A stretch of 64,000 bases of DNA, taken from IMG/VR virus record IMGVR_UViG_3300008262_000024, positions 28,843 to 92,842 of that record; one strand, 5' to 3'. This DNA is from a virus. The position numbers were made by a program, and so were the translations under genes. Positions 50,696 to 60,186 of the stretch are shown here, piece by piece; position 1 is the stretch's first letter; the number at the start of each line of letters is the position of its first letter. The notes below the pieces were generated by a model. It worked only from the letters and a program-made list of their open reading frames with translations. It was not told where the DNA came from and ran no database searches.

Positions 50696-52201
50696 TTATA
50701 CTAGATTATAACGGAAATCTACTACTTTAGTTGGGTCAGTAATCATCATTCCACCCCACATCATTCTGTGGATTTCATATCCATCTGATCTAGATACAGC
50801 AAGTGATGGAGAACCTTTTCCTGCAGGAGTGAAAGGATCACGCATACCTGGGATATAACGGAATACTGAAGGTTGACCTTTTACAGATACTCTCTTGATA
50901 CCTGATTCACCACCAAAATCCATAGCAACAAATCTGCGAGATTCAGTAGTACCACCAAGTGGGTGAACTTCAGGGAACAATACTTTATCATCAAACATTG
51001 GACAGTACATTAATTCAAATGTAATACCATTGATTGAGTAGTATTTAGTAAACTGGAATCCTGCAGATAATGACTTAGGAATACCTGTAAGATGTTTAGC
51101 ACCTTCTTTGAATACAGTAGTATCCACAGAACGTCCAGGACCACCAGCACCGATTAGAAGTTCAGTACCACCTTTAGCAAGTACAGCTGCGTGGAAATCA
51201 CGAAGACCATATTCACCAGTACACAAAGTAACAACCCTGTTACCCATGTCAATTCTACCAATTGAAAGATCCAAGAATACTTCAGTTAAGAAGTCAAGAT
51301 CTAGAGTTGAGTAGTAATGAATGTTAGAAGGAGCAATTTGTTCAAACAAACCTGCACCTGATTCCAAAGGATATTTTCCTGAAGCATCTTTGTTCAAGAA
51401 AAGATCTTTGTCAGTGAAGTTATGTAGACCATAGAAGTGCATAACTACGTTAGCAACTTCTGCTTGGTACATAGCTACCATATCAAGATAGTTAATCCAA
51501 ACACGCTCTTGCTTACCATCTACACCTGGGAAAGTGAATTCCAAAGGATAGTTTTTACCTTCGTTAATCATGTTACCTGGAACTTCATATTCAAAACGCT
51601 GCATTGTAATGCGGTTTCTCATTCTGAAAGGTGAAGTAAAGTTAGGCTTCTGACCTCTGTTAGAAAGAGTTGAAGGAGCTACGTTGAAAAACTTAGCCCA
51701 ACGTGAACCAGCTTCAAGTTCTTCTGCAGGTACAGAAAGTGATGGATCTGAAGTAAGAAGTTCTACTTCATATTCAAAGTTAGTACCTTTAGGTTTAACA
51801 GAAAGAACTCTTAAAAGGTATTCTGCTTTGTTACCTTTAAGAATGTTATCTGGCTCAAAATACTCTTCACCATATACCATAAAGAAAGAAGCAATACCTG
51901 CACCTAGTTCACCTGCATCTGCAGCAGATGTACCATTAGCATCATAAGCTTCTAGCAAAGGAATATTTTTTTCATGTTGACCTTGGAGCATCCACTCATA
52001 GAAGTTATTTTCTTCAACTTCTACAGTAGGGAACTGATTGAGGAAATCAAACATCGCATTCTTCAAGTTAGTTCTGAAGATTTGATGAATGGTGTTAGTT
52101 ACAAGCTGAGGACGCTTCATATAGAGAGCACCCAAGTTATTTGCAGTCACAAGACCATTGTAGTCTTTGGCTGCGTATTTTTGTAGTTGAAATAATTGCA
52201 T
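50696..52201 (-). CDS. Major capsid protein
   Basis: 501 residues, the usual size for crAss-like HK97-fold capsid proteins. Signs are the gene order (portal, scaffold, capsid), the long N-terminal helix (LQKYAAKDYNGLVTANNLGALYMKRPQ) and family-like stretches such as VNTIHQIFRTNLKNAMFDFLNQFPTV shape, FTFPGVDGKQERVW and GGMMITDP. Codon use is GC-richer than in its neighbours, as in strongly expressed genes. It has its own downstream terminator. No separate protease gene is seen nearby. Confidence 0.85.
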   Translation of the reverse strand: MQLFQLQKYAAKDYNGLVTANNLGALYMKRPQLVTNTIHQIFRTNLKNAMFDFLNQFPTVEVEENNFYEWMLQGQHEKNIPLLEAYDANGTSAADAGELGAGIASFFMVYGEEYFEPDNILKGNKAEYLLRVLSVKPKGTNFEYEVELLTSDPSLSVPAEELEAGSRWAKFFNVAPSTLSNRGQKPNFTSPFRMRNRITMQRFEYEVPGNMINEGKNYPLEFTFPGVDGKQERVWINYLDMVAMYQAEVANVVMHFYGLHNFTDKDLFLNKDASGKYPLESGAGLFEQIAPSNIHYYSTLDLDFLTEVFLDLSIGRIDMGNRVVTLCTGEYGLRDFHAAVLAKGGTELLIGAGGPGRSVDTTVFKEGAKHLTGIPKSLSAGFQFTKYYSINGITFELMYCPMFDDKVLFPEVHPLGGTTESRRFVAMDFGGESGIKRVSVKGQPSVFRYIPGMRDPFTPAGKGSPSLAVSRSDGYEIHRMMWGGMMITDPTKVVDFRYNLV

Positions 52202-52207
52202 AATTTA

Positions 52208-53398
52208 TTATTTATTTTTAAGGAAATTCTCAAGATTTGTTAATACATCAACCTCTTTATCATTAAGTGTATTACTTAAGTTAGAGCCTGATTTAAATGC
52301 TGCTTTTTTAAGTCTATCTTCAATTGATCTAGAAACTTTAGTTTCCGCTAGACGCATAATTTTAGTCAAGTCAGGTTTTAAGTTTCCTTTTTCATCTGTA
52401 TTAAATAAACCTAGTTCTGTCAAATAATGCAGTTGCATTCTAAATGCCTCTGGATTTTTTCTTGACAAAGCAGCTACTTTATTTAATGGTTGTTTATTTT
52501 CATCATAAGCTACTGTTTCTGTCATGGACTTATACAGTTGCTCTTTCATTTTATCAGTAAGTGGAACTCCTTTAAAAATTTCAGGAGTTTGATTAATAGT
52601 ATATTTTAAAGCTTGAAGTCTTTTTTGAGCTTCATGTTGTCTTTGTTGTGCAATATACTGTTCTTCTTGTTTTTTATACTGAATTTGTTTTTGAACTTCT
52701 TGATTTAAAATTTGTGCAGCTTCATATCCTTCTTCTGATAACTCATCAAGGTCTTTAGCTCTCTCAACATATTTGTTAATTTTTTCTTGAGAAAAACCTT
52801 TAGTTCTAAGAAGTTCTCTATAAAGTTGTTCTGCTTTTTGAGGATTAGAATCTAAATCATCTTTAGTTACTGAAGCATAATCAATAACTTTACTTCCAAT
52901 TTCTAGTGAAGAATCTTCATCTAGACCATCCATAAACAGTTGAAACTGCTTACGCATTTTATTTGGCATTTCTGATACAATGTCTTCAAAGATTTTTACA
53001 CCTCTTTTGAAGTCACGTCTTTCCATTAATGCTTTAAAACTATCAGGAGTACCATCAAATTTAAAATCATCATCCTCTTCAAAATCTTCTTCATCAAATA
53101 ATCCTTCAGTTTTTAGCTGTTCAGCTAACACTTTGTATAACGGCTCATCATCATTAGAAGTAGTATCTGGTGTTTCACTAGTAGGTGGAGTAAAGTCTTT
53201 TGCTGCTTTCTCTGGACTAGTATCAACATCTTCATCTGATGAATCATTAATTAGATTTGATAATTCTGAATCAAAGTCAAAGTCATTTGTTTCTGCTGTT
53301 TCTTTTACCAGATTTTTGTCTGAAGAGTTATCTATAACTTCCATACCATCTCCTTCAGGAGTTCCAAAATCTGGACTGTAAAATTTACTTGTTTTCAT
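52208..53398 (-). CDS. Capsid scaffold protein
   Basis: 396 residues, highly charged, directly upstream of the capsid gene. The first 130 residues are acidic and disordered (SDEDVDTSPEKAAKD, FDEEDFEEDDDFKF). The middle is a long coiled coil (QILNQEVQKQIQYKKQEEQ), and the C-terminal part is helical and basic. Acidic start, coiled coil and basic end next to the capsid gene fit a scaffold that is lost on maturation. No sequence motif proves it. Confidence 0.7.
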   Translation of the reverse strand: MKTSKFYSPDFGTPEGDGMEVIDNSSDKNLVKETAETNDFDFDSELSNLINDSSDEDVDTSPEKAAKDFTPPTSETPDTTSNDDEPLYKVLAEQLKTEGLFDEEDFEEDDDFKFDGTPDSFKALMERRDFKRGVKIFEDIVSEMPNKMRKQFQLFMDGLDEDSSLEIGSKVIDYASVTKDDLDSNPQKAEQLYRELLRTKGFSQEKINKYVERAKDLDELSEEGYEAAQILNQEVQKQIQYKKQEEQYIAQQRQHEAQKRLQALKYTINQTPEIFKGVPLTDKMKEQLYKSMTETVAYDENKQPLNKVAALSRKNPEAFRMQLHYLTELGLFNTDEKGNLKPDLTKIMRLAETKVSRSIEDRLKKAAFKSGSNLSNTLNDKEVDVLTNLENFLKNK

Positions 53399-53408
53399 AT
53401 TATTCTTA

Positions 53409-53442
53409 CAAAATTATTATTAATAATTGTTTATTAACCAAA
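53409..53442 (-). promoter_or_regulatory. Candidate promoter before the scaffold gene
   Basis: On the minus strand TTTG (53439-53442), 22 bases, then TAATTTTG (53409-53416), 10 bases before the ATG. It is close to the TTTG-N19-21-TAnnTTTG form but slightly long in spacing. Confidence 0.4.
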
Positions 53443-53469
53443 TAAGCCATCATTTCATTATAGCTTATT
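53441..53469. repeat. Inverted repeat at the portal gene end
   Basis: AATAAGC and GCTTATT flank a 15-base loop over the portal stop codon. It is followed by T on the plus strand, not on the minus strand. It may protect the portal mRNA end or stop antisense transcription. Confidence 0.4.
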
Positions 53470-55999
53470 TTTTATCATATTTATTCTTATTTTCTTTTGC
53501 AACTTTTAATGCAGTTTCAGATTTCATTTTTTCAATCTCTTTCTTAGCTTCTATTTCTTTCTCTTTTAAAGAGATTTTTTCTTTCTCAATTTGAACTTTT
53601 CTTTGCTCAAGTTGATCCTTCATTCTAATTTCTTTTTCTTTCTGAATTTGCTGATAAGTTGCTTTTTGTTGTTCTAATGCAAGTTTACTTTGTTCTAATA
53701 CATCAGGAACCATATTCTGATTAACATCTTGATCTTGAGCATAACTCATAGCTCTAATAGTTTCCAATTGAATCTTGTTTTCTCTATCTAATTGTCTATT
53801 AATATCTTCTCTATTAAGTTTCTCCATTTCAAGTTGTAGTTCTTGAGCTTTAAGTTCAACTGCTTGAGCTGCCATTCTCTCTTGAGATTCTTGTTGCATT
53901 TGCTGCATTTGTTGTTGCTCTTGAGTAATCTTATCTTGAGCTTCTTCTAAATATCTAGCAAGTGCAGATATACTATCTTTCTTGTAAATCTCAATAAGAT
54001 CTCTAAACTTAATCTGACCAGTCTGCATACCTGCATGTGCAAGTTGATTAAGTGCTTGCATAAGTTCTTGTGTGTTTGGTCCATCATCTATATGAATATC
54101 ATATTCTGATTCTGAAAACTCATCATAATAACTTACAATTTCAGCACCCATATCATCTAATACAAACTGTGCTTTATGTGGATTTTGTTTCCATACATAT
54201 TTAGCAACTTCTAATAATCTTTGCATACAATCTCTTTTAAATGAGTTATGTAATGCAAAATACTTTTCAGTCATTGAGTTAGATGCTGTCCATCCCATAT
54301 TAGATGTACCTACATTAGCATCACCTTTAACATCACCTTGTCTGTATTCATTAACACCTGAAATCAAATCAAGTTGTTGTTTAACAAATGATAGTAACTG
54401 TACATGCTGATTAATATAGTTACCCATTTCAAGATTAATACCTGTTGCAGCTAACTGATTGTATGTACCTGCTGATTTACCTTGAAGTGGTCCTTTAAGT
54501 ACTTCATTAGTAGGATCCATAAACATTACATTGGTGGCTTCAGCATACTGTAACCATTTGAGAGGATCCCACTCTGAAGGAATCATGCTGGTATTAATTG
54601 CCAACATTGGACCTTTATACTTAGATATAGCTAGGTTTAATCTATGGAAGAATATATCATACAAATAATCCATAGGTTTCATAACATCCATGAATGACAT
54701 TACTCTTGAATTATTAGTATTACAATATACACCTACATAAGGTGGTTTACTTTCAGACAAGTTACTCATGCTTCTTGACTGATAAGGAATAGGTCTAATC
54801 TTTACATAAATATCATTAGCAATTTTAGTACCTTCCCACCATTCATTAATCCATAGCCAATCTACAGTTTCACCTGCATCTTTATCAATCTTGTAATATT
54901 CATCTACAATCTTTTCTTGTGGACTACCATACTCATCATAATAACTTACTTTACCAATCTTTCTTCTAGATCTCCAACAAACTCTCATTACCCTAACATT
55001 ACCTCTTTGGTCATAAGCACCACCAAAATAATGTGTAGCAATTTGGTTAGGTACAAACAACTCTCCTGCTGTATATCCAAATCTTTCTTCAACAGTAATA
55101 TCTCTGTTGTAAGCCATTTGAATACCACCAGTTCTCATTGCATTGTACTCTTTACTTTGTTCAAGATTTGAAATTTGTTCTTTAGTTAGTTCTAAATGAA
55201 ACATATCCACAACTTGACCTACAGACATCATTGTATATTCTACAATCCAGTCTGCATCTTCAATTTTATAAGTTTCAGGTGATTGAATAGTAAATAGATA
55301 TAAAGGGTTTACTTTTCTAAATACAATATCATTTCCAAGTTCTTCAATACATACAATTTCCTCACCTGATATTAAAAAATCTTCCCAACTTCTTAAGAAA
55401 ACATCAGCAACTTTTAACCTTTTATACTCATATTTAAGTATTTTGTTAGCTGTTATTTCTTTAAGATCTTGAAAGTTATATTTTAAATATTTATCAAACT
55501 TACTTAACTCTTTCTGCATTTCTTCTTCCATTACTTGAGGATCAACTTCTTGACCTTGAAATGCAGCTTGCATTTTAGCTTGTGCTATTGATACCAGTTT
55601 CTGATACCATTGATCTCTAATTGCTTCTTCTTTAGAAGAAATACCCATTTGATCTGCTGATGATATATAAGCTTTAAAAGGATATCTTGTTAATCTTTTA
55701 GCTTCTTCACCAACAAGGGTGTTTATTTTTGAATTACCTAAACCTATATGTTGAATACTTTTGGGAAATGATGAAAACTCAATACCATATGGTTCACATA
55801 TAGCTTGAATATCTTTATCTGTTAACATATTGTTTCTCAATCTGTAGTTAACCTTCTTATTATAAAAGGTTTGTCTAGTAACAGATGAGTCAAACATTAA
55901 TACATTTTCCCCAGCATCTATACATTTTTTAGCCCACTCTAAATTCTTTTGTGAATCTGATAGAGCTTGTTGTGGTACTTGTATTACTAAATTATTCAT
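53465..55999 (-). CDS. Portal protein
   Basis: 844 residues between terminase and scaffold, as in other crAss-like phages. The core (about residues 60-640) shows portal features: GLGNSKINTLVGEEAKRL near the start, a beta wing with VVDMFHLELTKEQ, FFHRLNLAISKYKGPM and QLDLISGVNEYRQGD. The last 180 residues are Gln/Glu/Lys-rich coiled coil, a long C-terminal barrel-like extension typical of this group. Twelve copies would form the DNA entry ring. A -7-like box TAAATTTG is in the 15-base gap upstream. Confidence 0.88.
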   Translation of the reverse strand: MNNLVIQVPQQALSDSQKNLEWAKKCIDAGENVLMFDSSVTRQTFYNKKVNYRLRNNMLTDKDIQAICEPYGIEFSSFPKSIQHIGLGNSKINTLVGEEAKRLTRYPFKAYISSADQMGISSKEEAIRDQWYQKLVSIAQAKMQAAFQGQEVDPQVMEEEMQKELSKFDKYLKYNFQDLKEITANKILKYEYKRLKVADVFLRSWEDFLISGEEIVCIEELGNDIVFRKVNPLYLFTIQSPETYKIEDADWIVEYTMMSVGQVVDMFHLELTKEQISNLEQSKEYNAMRTGGIQMAYNRDITVEERFGYTAGELFVPNQIATHYFGGAYDQRGNVRVMRVCWRSRRKIGKVSYYDEYGSPQEKIVDEYYKIDKDAGETVDWLWINEWWEGTKIANDIYVKIRPIPYQSRSMSNLSESKPPYVGVYCNTNNSRVMSFMDVMKPMDYLYDIFFHRLNLAISKYKGPMLAINTSMIPSEWDPLKWLQYAEATNVMFMDPTNEVLKGPLQGKSAGTYNQLAATGINLEMGNYINQHVQLLSFVKQQLDLISGVNEYRQGDVKGDANVGTSNMGWTASNSMTEKYFALHNSFKRDCMQRLLEVAKYVWKQNPHKAQFVLDDMGAEIVSYYDEFSESEYDIHIDDGPNTQELMQALNQLAHAGMQTGQIKFRDLIEIYKKDSISALARYLEEAQDKITQEQQQMQQMQQESQERMAAQAVELKAQELQLEMEKLNREDINRQLDRENKIQLETIRAMSYAQDQDVNQNMVPDVLEQSKLALEQQKATYQQIQKEKEIRMKDQLEQRKVQIEKEKISLKEKEIEAKKEIEKMKSETALKVAKENKNKYDKK

Positions 56000-56005
56000 T
56001 TTTTA

Positions 56006-56013
56006 CAAATTTA
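56006..56013 (-). promoter_or_regulatory. -7-like box TAAATTTG
   Basis: TAAATTTG on the minus strand in the gap between terminase stop and portal ATG. It fits TAnnTTTG without a -33 TTTG at the right distance. Confidence 0.25.
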
Positions 56014-56014
56014 A

Positions 56015-58057
56015 TTATCTACCAAACATATTGTTAAAAAACAGTCCATTATCTTTATAGCTGTTAAACTCTTCTAAAGGGTCATAACTGTCTTTTAGAA
56101 ATCCTTTTTCTTTGAAGAAATCAGACTCCAGAAAACTTTTAGCTTTTTTAGAATCAGCCTTTATAATTTCCTTATTCAAAGTTACATCTAAAATCAATAC
56201 GGCAATCATGGCTGAAACCCTATCAAAGTTTCCATCTTTATTCCACTTAATTAACTCCTGTATTAAGCCAGTAGACCTTAATCTATTAACATTTAACACT
56301 TCAGAATTAGCCTCTATTGGTTCTAATAACCATTCTCTAATCAATTCTCTACCCCATGTATTTGTTCTTTCAGTAGCCTTATACCCATAACTTGTATTTA
56401 AATTTGGTTTCCACTCAATTTTATCTCTAAGTTGTACAGGAGTTTCAGATAACATATGCAAAGACTTCTTATGCTCCATATATGTAACAAAACCTAACTT
56501 GTTAATCTCTGGAAATCCTAATGCATTGTAGTAAATAATTAATTTTCTACAAGTTTCATAGAAATCTTTAGCTAATTGTGGTCTACCTGTGTATTCAGCT
56601 ACAACTCTTCTTGTAAACCTGTCAAATACAAATGCACATCCTACAGAATCTGTAGTTGCATGATCATCATCATAGGGGTCAATACCAACAATATACCTTC
56701 TTGGAAAAACTTTACCATCATTATCCTTTTGAGGCTGTTCATAAATCTCTACACACCCTACAATATTATCATCAGGTCTTCTTTTAATAGGATAATCTCT
56801 TAATGGCTGTGCATTATCAAAAGTTTGGAACCTTAATTCACCTTCTTCTGACATTACAAAGCTACCAATCCAGTTACTTTCTACATACTTCTGTACATTA
56901 ACCTTAATATCAGCTAATCTTTCATTCAATAACATAGTAGGAAACATATTTCCTGATGTTACTAAGAATGCTTCTGATGGTGTTAATGGATATTGTGTAA
57001 CTGCATCTCTATATGCTTGAGGATTACCCTTTTTAGTTTCTCTATAAGCTAATATAGATTTCATTGCAGCATTCTCATTAGAATTACCATCATCATCTAC
57101 TAGCTTTTCAGTAATTTTAGTTTCTTTATCAGTATATATACCAAATCTCTGTCTAGTTGATGGTAAAAACCACCCACAAGTTTGATTACCTTTATCAGCT
57201 TCCCATTCATTAGGAAATGCAAGTAGGTTAAATCTTTCAGGATCATAGTACATTTCAGAGAATGCAGCAGTACCTCCACCCATGTCACCACCTGTACCAT
57301 ATATCACAGGTAAACCTATCATATCATCACCATCTTTCCAGCATGGTTCAGAGATATTATAAGACTCTATAATATTACTAAATATACCAGCTTCCTCAAA
57401 CAGGAATATAGAGCTAGATAAACCAGCAGATGCAAATGGATTATCCTTAAATGTAATCTTTTTAATTTCAGACTGATAACCTACCCATACATCTCTACCA
57501 TCTTCCATCTTTTTAAGATGTCTTGCTTTGACAAAATCTTGTGTATTAGGATTTCTAGGTTTATACCATACAGTAGCTTGATCTAGAAAGTTTAAGTTAT
57601 TAAGAGTCATTGCCATAGTATTATCAGAATACTTATTTTCATAAGCTGAGATAATACATTTAGCATTCTTATAGAAGTTATACTCATGTGTAACCAATGC
57701 TGCATTCTTATATGAAAAACCAGTTCTTCGTGGTTTAACCATTATAAACCCTTTCTTTTCCTGTCTAGCTCTTTCTATTAAAGAAAAGAACTCTAAATCC
57801 ACATCTGTAAACCTTGGAAACCCTTCAGTCTTTCTACCTGTCTTTTCATCCTTTAAAAGCATTCTTGTATAATTCAAATAGAAGTAATAAGTACCTGGTA
57901 TTGTGGTATTTCCAATAGTAACACCTTCAATACACCTTCTTTTCTCTTCTTTCCAAAACTCATTATATTGATAAGTTCCAGGTAATGCTTTTGTATAATT
58001 ACCTGTATTTTCAAACACAAGTCTTGCTTCTAAAAATGCTTTTGTATTAGTTAACAT
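56015..58057 (-). CDS. terL: Large terminase subunit
   Basis: 680 residues with ATPase and nuclease halves. The Walker A region is the variant VKPRRTGFSYKNA (107-119). Walker B is IFLFEEA (217-223), with the catalytic Glu. YPLTPSEAF (356-364) is typical. The nuclease half starts with YIVGIDPYDDD (455-465) and its acidic cluster, followed by SVGCAFVFDR. It powers DNA packaging and cuts the concatemer. Length and order before the portal gene match crAss-like phages. Confidence 0.95.
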   Translation of the reverse strand: MLTNTKAFLEARLVFENTGNYTKALPGTYQYNEFWKEEKRRCIEGVTIGNTTIPGTYYFYLNYTRMLLKDEKTGRKTEGFPRFTDVDLEFFSLIERARQEKKGFIMVKPRRTGFSYKNAALVTHEYNFYKNAKCIISAYENKYSDNTMAMTLNNLNFLDQATVWYKPRNPNTQDFVKARHLKKMEDGRDVWVGYQSEIKKITFKDNPFASAGLSSSIFLFEEAGIFSNIIESYNISEPCWKDGDDMIGLPVIYGTGGDMGGGTAAFSEMYYDPERFNLLAFPNEWEADKGNQTCGWFLPSTRQRFGIYTDKETKITEKLVDDDGNSNENAAMKSILAYRETKKGNPQAYRDAVTQYPLTPSEAFLVTSGNMFPTMLLNERLADIKVNVQKYVESNWIGSFVMSEEGELRFQTFDNAQPLRDYPIKRRPDDNIVGCVEIYEQPQKDNDGKVFPRRYIVGIDPYDDDHATTDSVGCAFVFDRFTRRVVAEYTGRPQLAKDFYETCRKLIIYYNALGFPEINKLGFVTYMEHKKSLHMLSETPVQLRDKIEWKPNLNTSYGYKATERTNTWGRELIREWLLEPIEANSEVLNVNRLRSTGLIQELIKWNKDGNFDRVSAMIAVLILDVTLNKEIIKADSKKAKSFLESDFFKEKGFLKDSYDPLEEFNSYKDNGLFFNNMFGR

Positions 58058-58578
58058 TACTCGTTAAATTCACTATTTACTTGTTTATCACCTCTAATCT
58101 TAACAGCAGTATCTTGTTTTTCAGCCTTAACTGCAGCCTCTAAACTCTTATACTGTGATACAACCTTACTCATAGAATCAATAATCTTTAAACTAGCTGC
58201 AGTACTATCTGCATCTATTTCACTTTCATCAAGAAACCTAGAAAATTCAAATATCTTATTCTTAACACTATTAAGTAAAACCTCTAAAGGACTCTGTTTT
58301 AACCTTTTATATATTTCGCAGGCTTGTTTAACCTTGTCTGATGGTTCATAGTCCTTTTGTCCGAGTACTTCTTCCTTAATGGCTTCTGTTCTTTTTTCTT
58401 CTGAATAGTTGTTATAAGGAGAATTGAAATCACATAAATGATAGATAAACTTAAAATCTGTATATGCATTAATTTTTGTTTTAGATTTATCTTCTTTCCA
58501 TATCTCACTAAATATATCTATAGTGAGTATCTCAGGTGAGATAACTACCTCATTATCTTTTAAGTCAAATACTTTCAT
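58057..58578 (-). CDS. Possible small terminase subunit
   Basis: 173 residues, unrecognised, overlapping the terminase gene by 1 base. It is helical, with a C-terminal coiled segment (LKIIDSMSKVVSQYKSLEAAVKAEKQD). The place directly before the large terminase is where small terminase subunits lie, and helical oligomerising proteins of this size fit. No DNA-binding motif is clear, so this is a guess from context. Confidence 0.4.
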   Translation of the reverse strand: MKVFDLKDNEVVISPEILTIDIFSEIWKEDKSKTKINAYTDFKFIYHLCDFNSPYNNYSEEKRTEAIKEEVLGQKDYEPSDKVKQACEIYKRLKQSPLEVLLNSVKNKIFEFSRFLDESEIDADSTAASLKIIDSMSKVVSQYKSLEAAVKAEKQDTAVKIRGDKQVNSEFNE

Positions 58579-58973
58579 TACTTAAGAAACTTCAACTTAT
58601 AGATAGTAGAGTATGTAAGACTAGCTAATTCATCAATTTGATTCTTAAGGTAATCTTCCTTAAACACTTCTCTTGATGCCTCAACATACTTAGCAAACTC
58701 TTGAATATATTCCATAAAATCCAATGGCTTAACAGACTTAATTTCAAAGTTTACAATACCATATTTACCTTGATAACTTTCTACAAAGCCATCTGCTAAA
58801 TCAAGTAGTCCATCATAAAATCCACCAATAGCTGTGTGTGCTGCATAAGCACCTGGACCTTTTACTCTAAGATGTTCAATATGTGCAACATCTCTTGCTT
58901 CAAACAATCTACCAATAAACTTACTTGGTGAGTTCATTGGATTGCTCATTAATTTTTCTTTTAAAGAGTTCAT
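58578..58973 (-). CDS. DUF5856-like phage protein
   Basis: 131 residues. The stretch SKFIGRLFEARDVAHIEHLR, then YAAHTAIGGFYDGLLDLADGFVESYQGK, matches my memory of DUF5856, an all-helical, ferritin/Dps-like phage family. Its His, Glu and Asp placings could bind metal or DNA; no function is known. The long start overlaps the upstream gene by 53 bases. Methionines at residues 9 and 13 would cut this to 29 or 17 bases and cannot be excluded. Confidence 0.6.
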   Translation of the reverse strand: MNSLKEKLMSNPMNSPSKFIGRLFEARDVAHIEHLRVKGPGAYAAHTAIGGFYDGLLDLADGFVESYQGKYGIVNFEIKSVKPLDFMEYIQEFAKYVEASREVFKEDYLKNQIDELASLTYSTIYKLKFLK

Positions 58974-59193
58974 ATCTTTTTAACTTATTTTTATTTATTA
59001 CAAATTTACCAAAATTTTTGATAATAACATTCTTATTCCATGTATTAGGATCACTATCACTTATTTCTGAAAATTGTGAAATTAGAAATTCAAACAGTCC
59101 TGAATATATTCCTTTAACTTCTGTATAGGAAACATTATTTCTTTTTGCTATATCTGTTAATCTCCTTATAACTTCGTCCTGTAGTCTTACCAT
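58921..59193 (-). CDS. HU/IHF-like DNA-binding protein, armless
   Basis: 90 residues. DEVIRRLTDIAKRNNVSYTEVKGI and LFEFLISQF fit HU helices 1 and 2, and NVIIKNFGKFVINKNKLKRY fits the HU strand with the FGxF turn. The DNA-binding beta arm is not visible and the tail is basic. crAss-like phages commonly carry IHF-like pairs; the partner may be the 174-residue protein at 30412. The start is the only ATG, so the 59-base overlap with the upstream gene is real if both are genes. Confidence 0.55.
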   Translation of the reverse strand: MVRLQDEVIRRLTDIAKRNNVSYTEVKGIYSGLFEFLISQFSEISDSDPNTWNKNVIIKNFGKFVINKNKLKRYELFKRKINEQSNELTK

Positions 59194-59473
59194 AAAATCC
59201 TTTTATAACTATTCTTGAAGGTATATCCTTCATCTTACTTAATTCATCAAATGAATGATTAACTATAATCCACTGATCCATACATCTTAACATACACCTT
59301 TTCTTATAAGGTTTTTTAGTTTTTTGATTTATAACTTCAGCAAACTCTGTAATTTCATTAATCTCCATCCTTTTAGAAACAATTTTACCAGGAACTTCAG
59401 TAGGAACCTTTTCACCATTTTCATCTTCAATGGTAATAGTCTTATAAACTGGTTCCAATACTTTAATAATCAT
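59135..59473 (-). CDS. Hypothetical protein, 112 aa
   Basis: Unrecognised. Basic, beta-rich N-terminal half, three cysteines or more (KKRCMLRCMDQWIIVNHSFDEL), Lys-rich end. It overlaps its upstream neighbour by 4 bases and its downstream neighbour by 59 bases. It is part of the small-gene run between the late promoter and the packaging genes. Confidence 0.5.
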   Translation of the reverse strand: MIIKVLEPVYKTITIEDENGEKVPTEVPGKIVSKRMEINEITEFAEVINQKTKKPYKKRCMLRCMDQWIIVNHSFDELSKMKDIPSRIVIKGFYGKTTGRSYKEINRYSKKK

Positions 59474-59760
59474 CCTGTTATCTCATTATTTAATTGATTA
59501 ACCCAAAGTTCTTTTTTACTTTTTTCAACAATCCTATTATATTCTTTAATAGATTCATGATTAGATGGTAATACCTTAAACACTAAACACCATTTATCAT
59601 CAGGTAGTTTTTCAACATGCTTAATATATTGATATCTTTTATGTTTCTTAATAAACTTTTTAGCTAGTTCAACATAGGTATTCATTTTCTGAATAACAAC
59701 ATCAAATTCTTTGTGTACAAAAACTACAGTATTTGTTCCACAAATAGGATCAGGTAACAT
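59470..59760 (-). CDS. Hypothetical protein, 96 aa
   Basis: Unrecognised, basic, helical. The frame is open upstream to a TTG, but the ATG at 59760 (MLPDPICGTN) is the natural start. TAATTTTG, a -7-like box, lies about 21 bases before this ATG. It ends in a 4-base overlap with the 112-residue gene. Confidence 0.45.
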   Translation of the reverse strand: MLPDPICGTNTVVFVHKEFDVVIQKMNTYVELAKKFIKKHKRYQYIKHVEKLPDDKWCLVFKVLPSNHESIKEYNRIVEKSKKELWVNQLNNEITG

Positions 59761-59786
59761 AATTATTTTTTTACTAAAATACAAAA

Positions 59787-59996
59787 TTAATCTTCATCAT
59801 ATACCACGCTAATAGGAGTAATTACTACCCATGAGCCTTTTCTACCCATATTCCTATCATGTATAAATCTGATAATATTACCATTATGTTCTATATCAGC
59901 ATCCATATGCTCAGTTAATTTACCTACCTTATATAAGTGATTAACTGTGTTATACAACATATTCAAATCAGTTGCTTTAACTTCTATTCTTTTCAT
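59787..59996 (-). CDS. Hypothetical protein, 69 aa
   Basis: Unrecognised small acidic-basic protein with one helix (DLNMLYNTVNHLYKVGKL) and a beta C-terminal half. It overlaps the upstream 69-residue gene by 20 bases. Context gives no function. Confidence 0.45.
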   Translation of the reverse strand: MKRIEVKATDLNMLYNTVNHLYKVGKLTEHMDADIEHNGNIIRFIHDRNMGRKGSWVVITPISVVYDED

Positions 59997-60186
59997 ATCT
60001 TCCTAATGTTTTATTTACACAACCTCTAACCTTAGTATTATCAAAAGTCCATACTTCACCATTATCCATTAATATAGTAAAATAAATATAACTTTCTGGA
60101 CCATAATCATTAACTAAGAATGCCCATCCTTCCATGTCAAATTCAGGAACATAAAAAGGAATTGGAGGATTTAACTGTGTTATCAT
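59977..60186 (-). CDS. Hypothetical protein, 69 aa
   Basis: Unrecognised. Starts MITQLNPPIPFYVPEFDMEGW; beta-rich with aromatic residues, an SH3-like small barrel by feel (YIYFTILMDNGEVWTFDN). Overlaps the upstream gene by 4 bases and the downstream one by 20. Confidence 0.45.
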   Translation of the reverse strand: MITQLNPPIPFYVPEFDMEGWAFLVNDYGPESYIYFTILMDNGEVWTFDNTKVRGCVNKTLGRYEKNRS

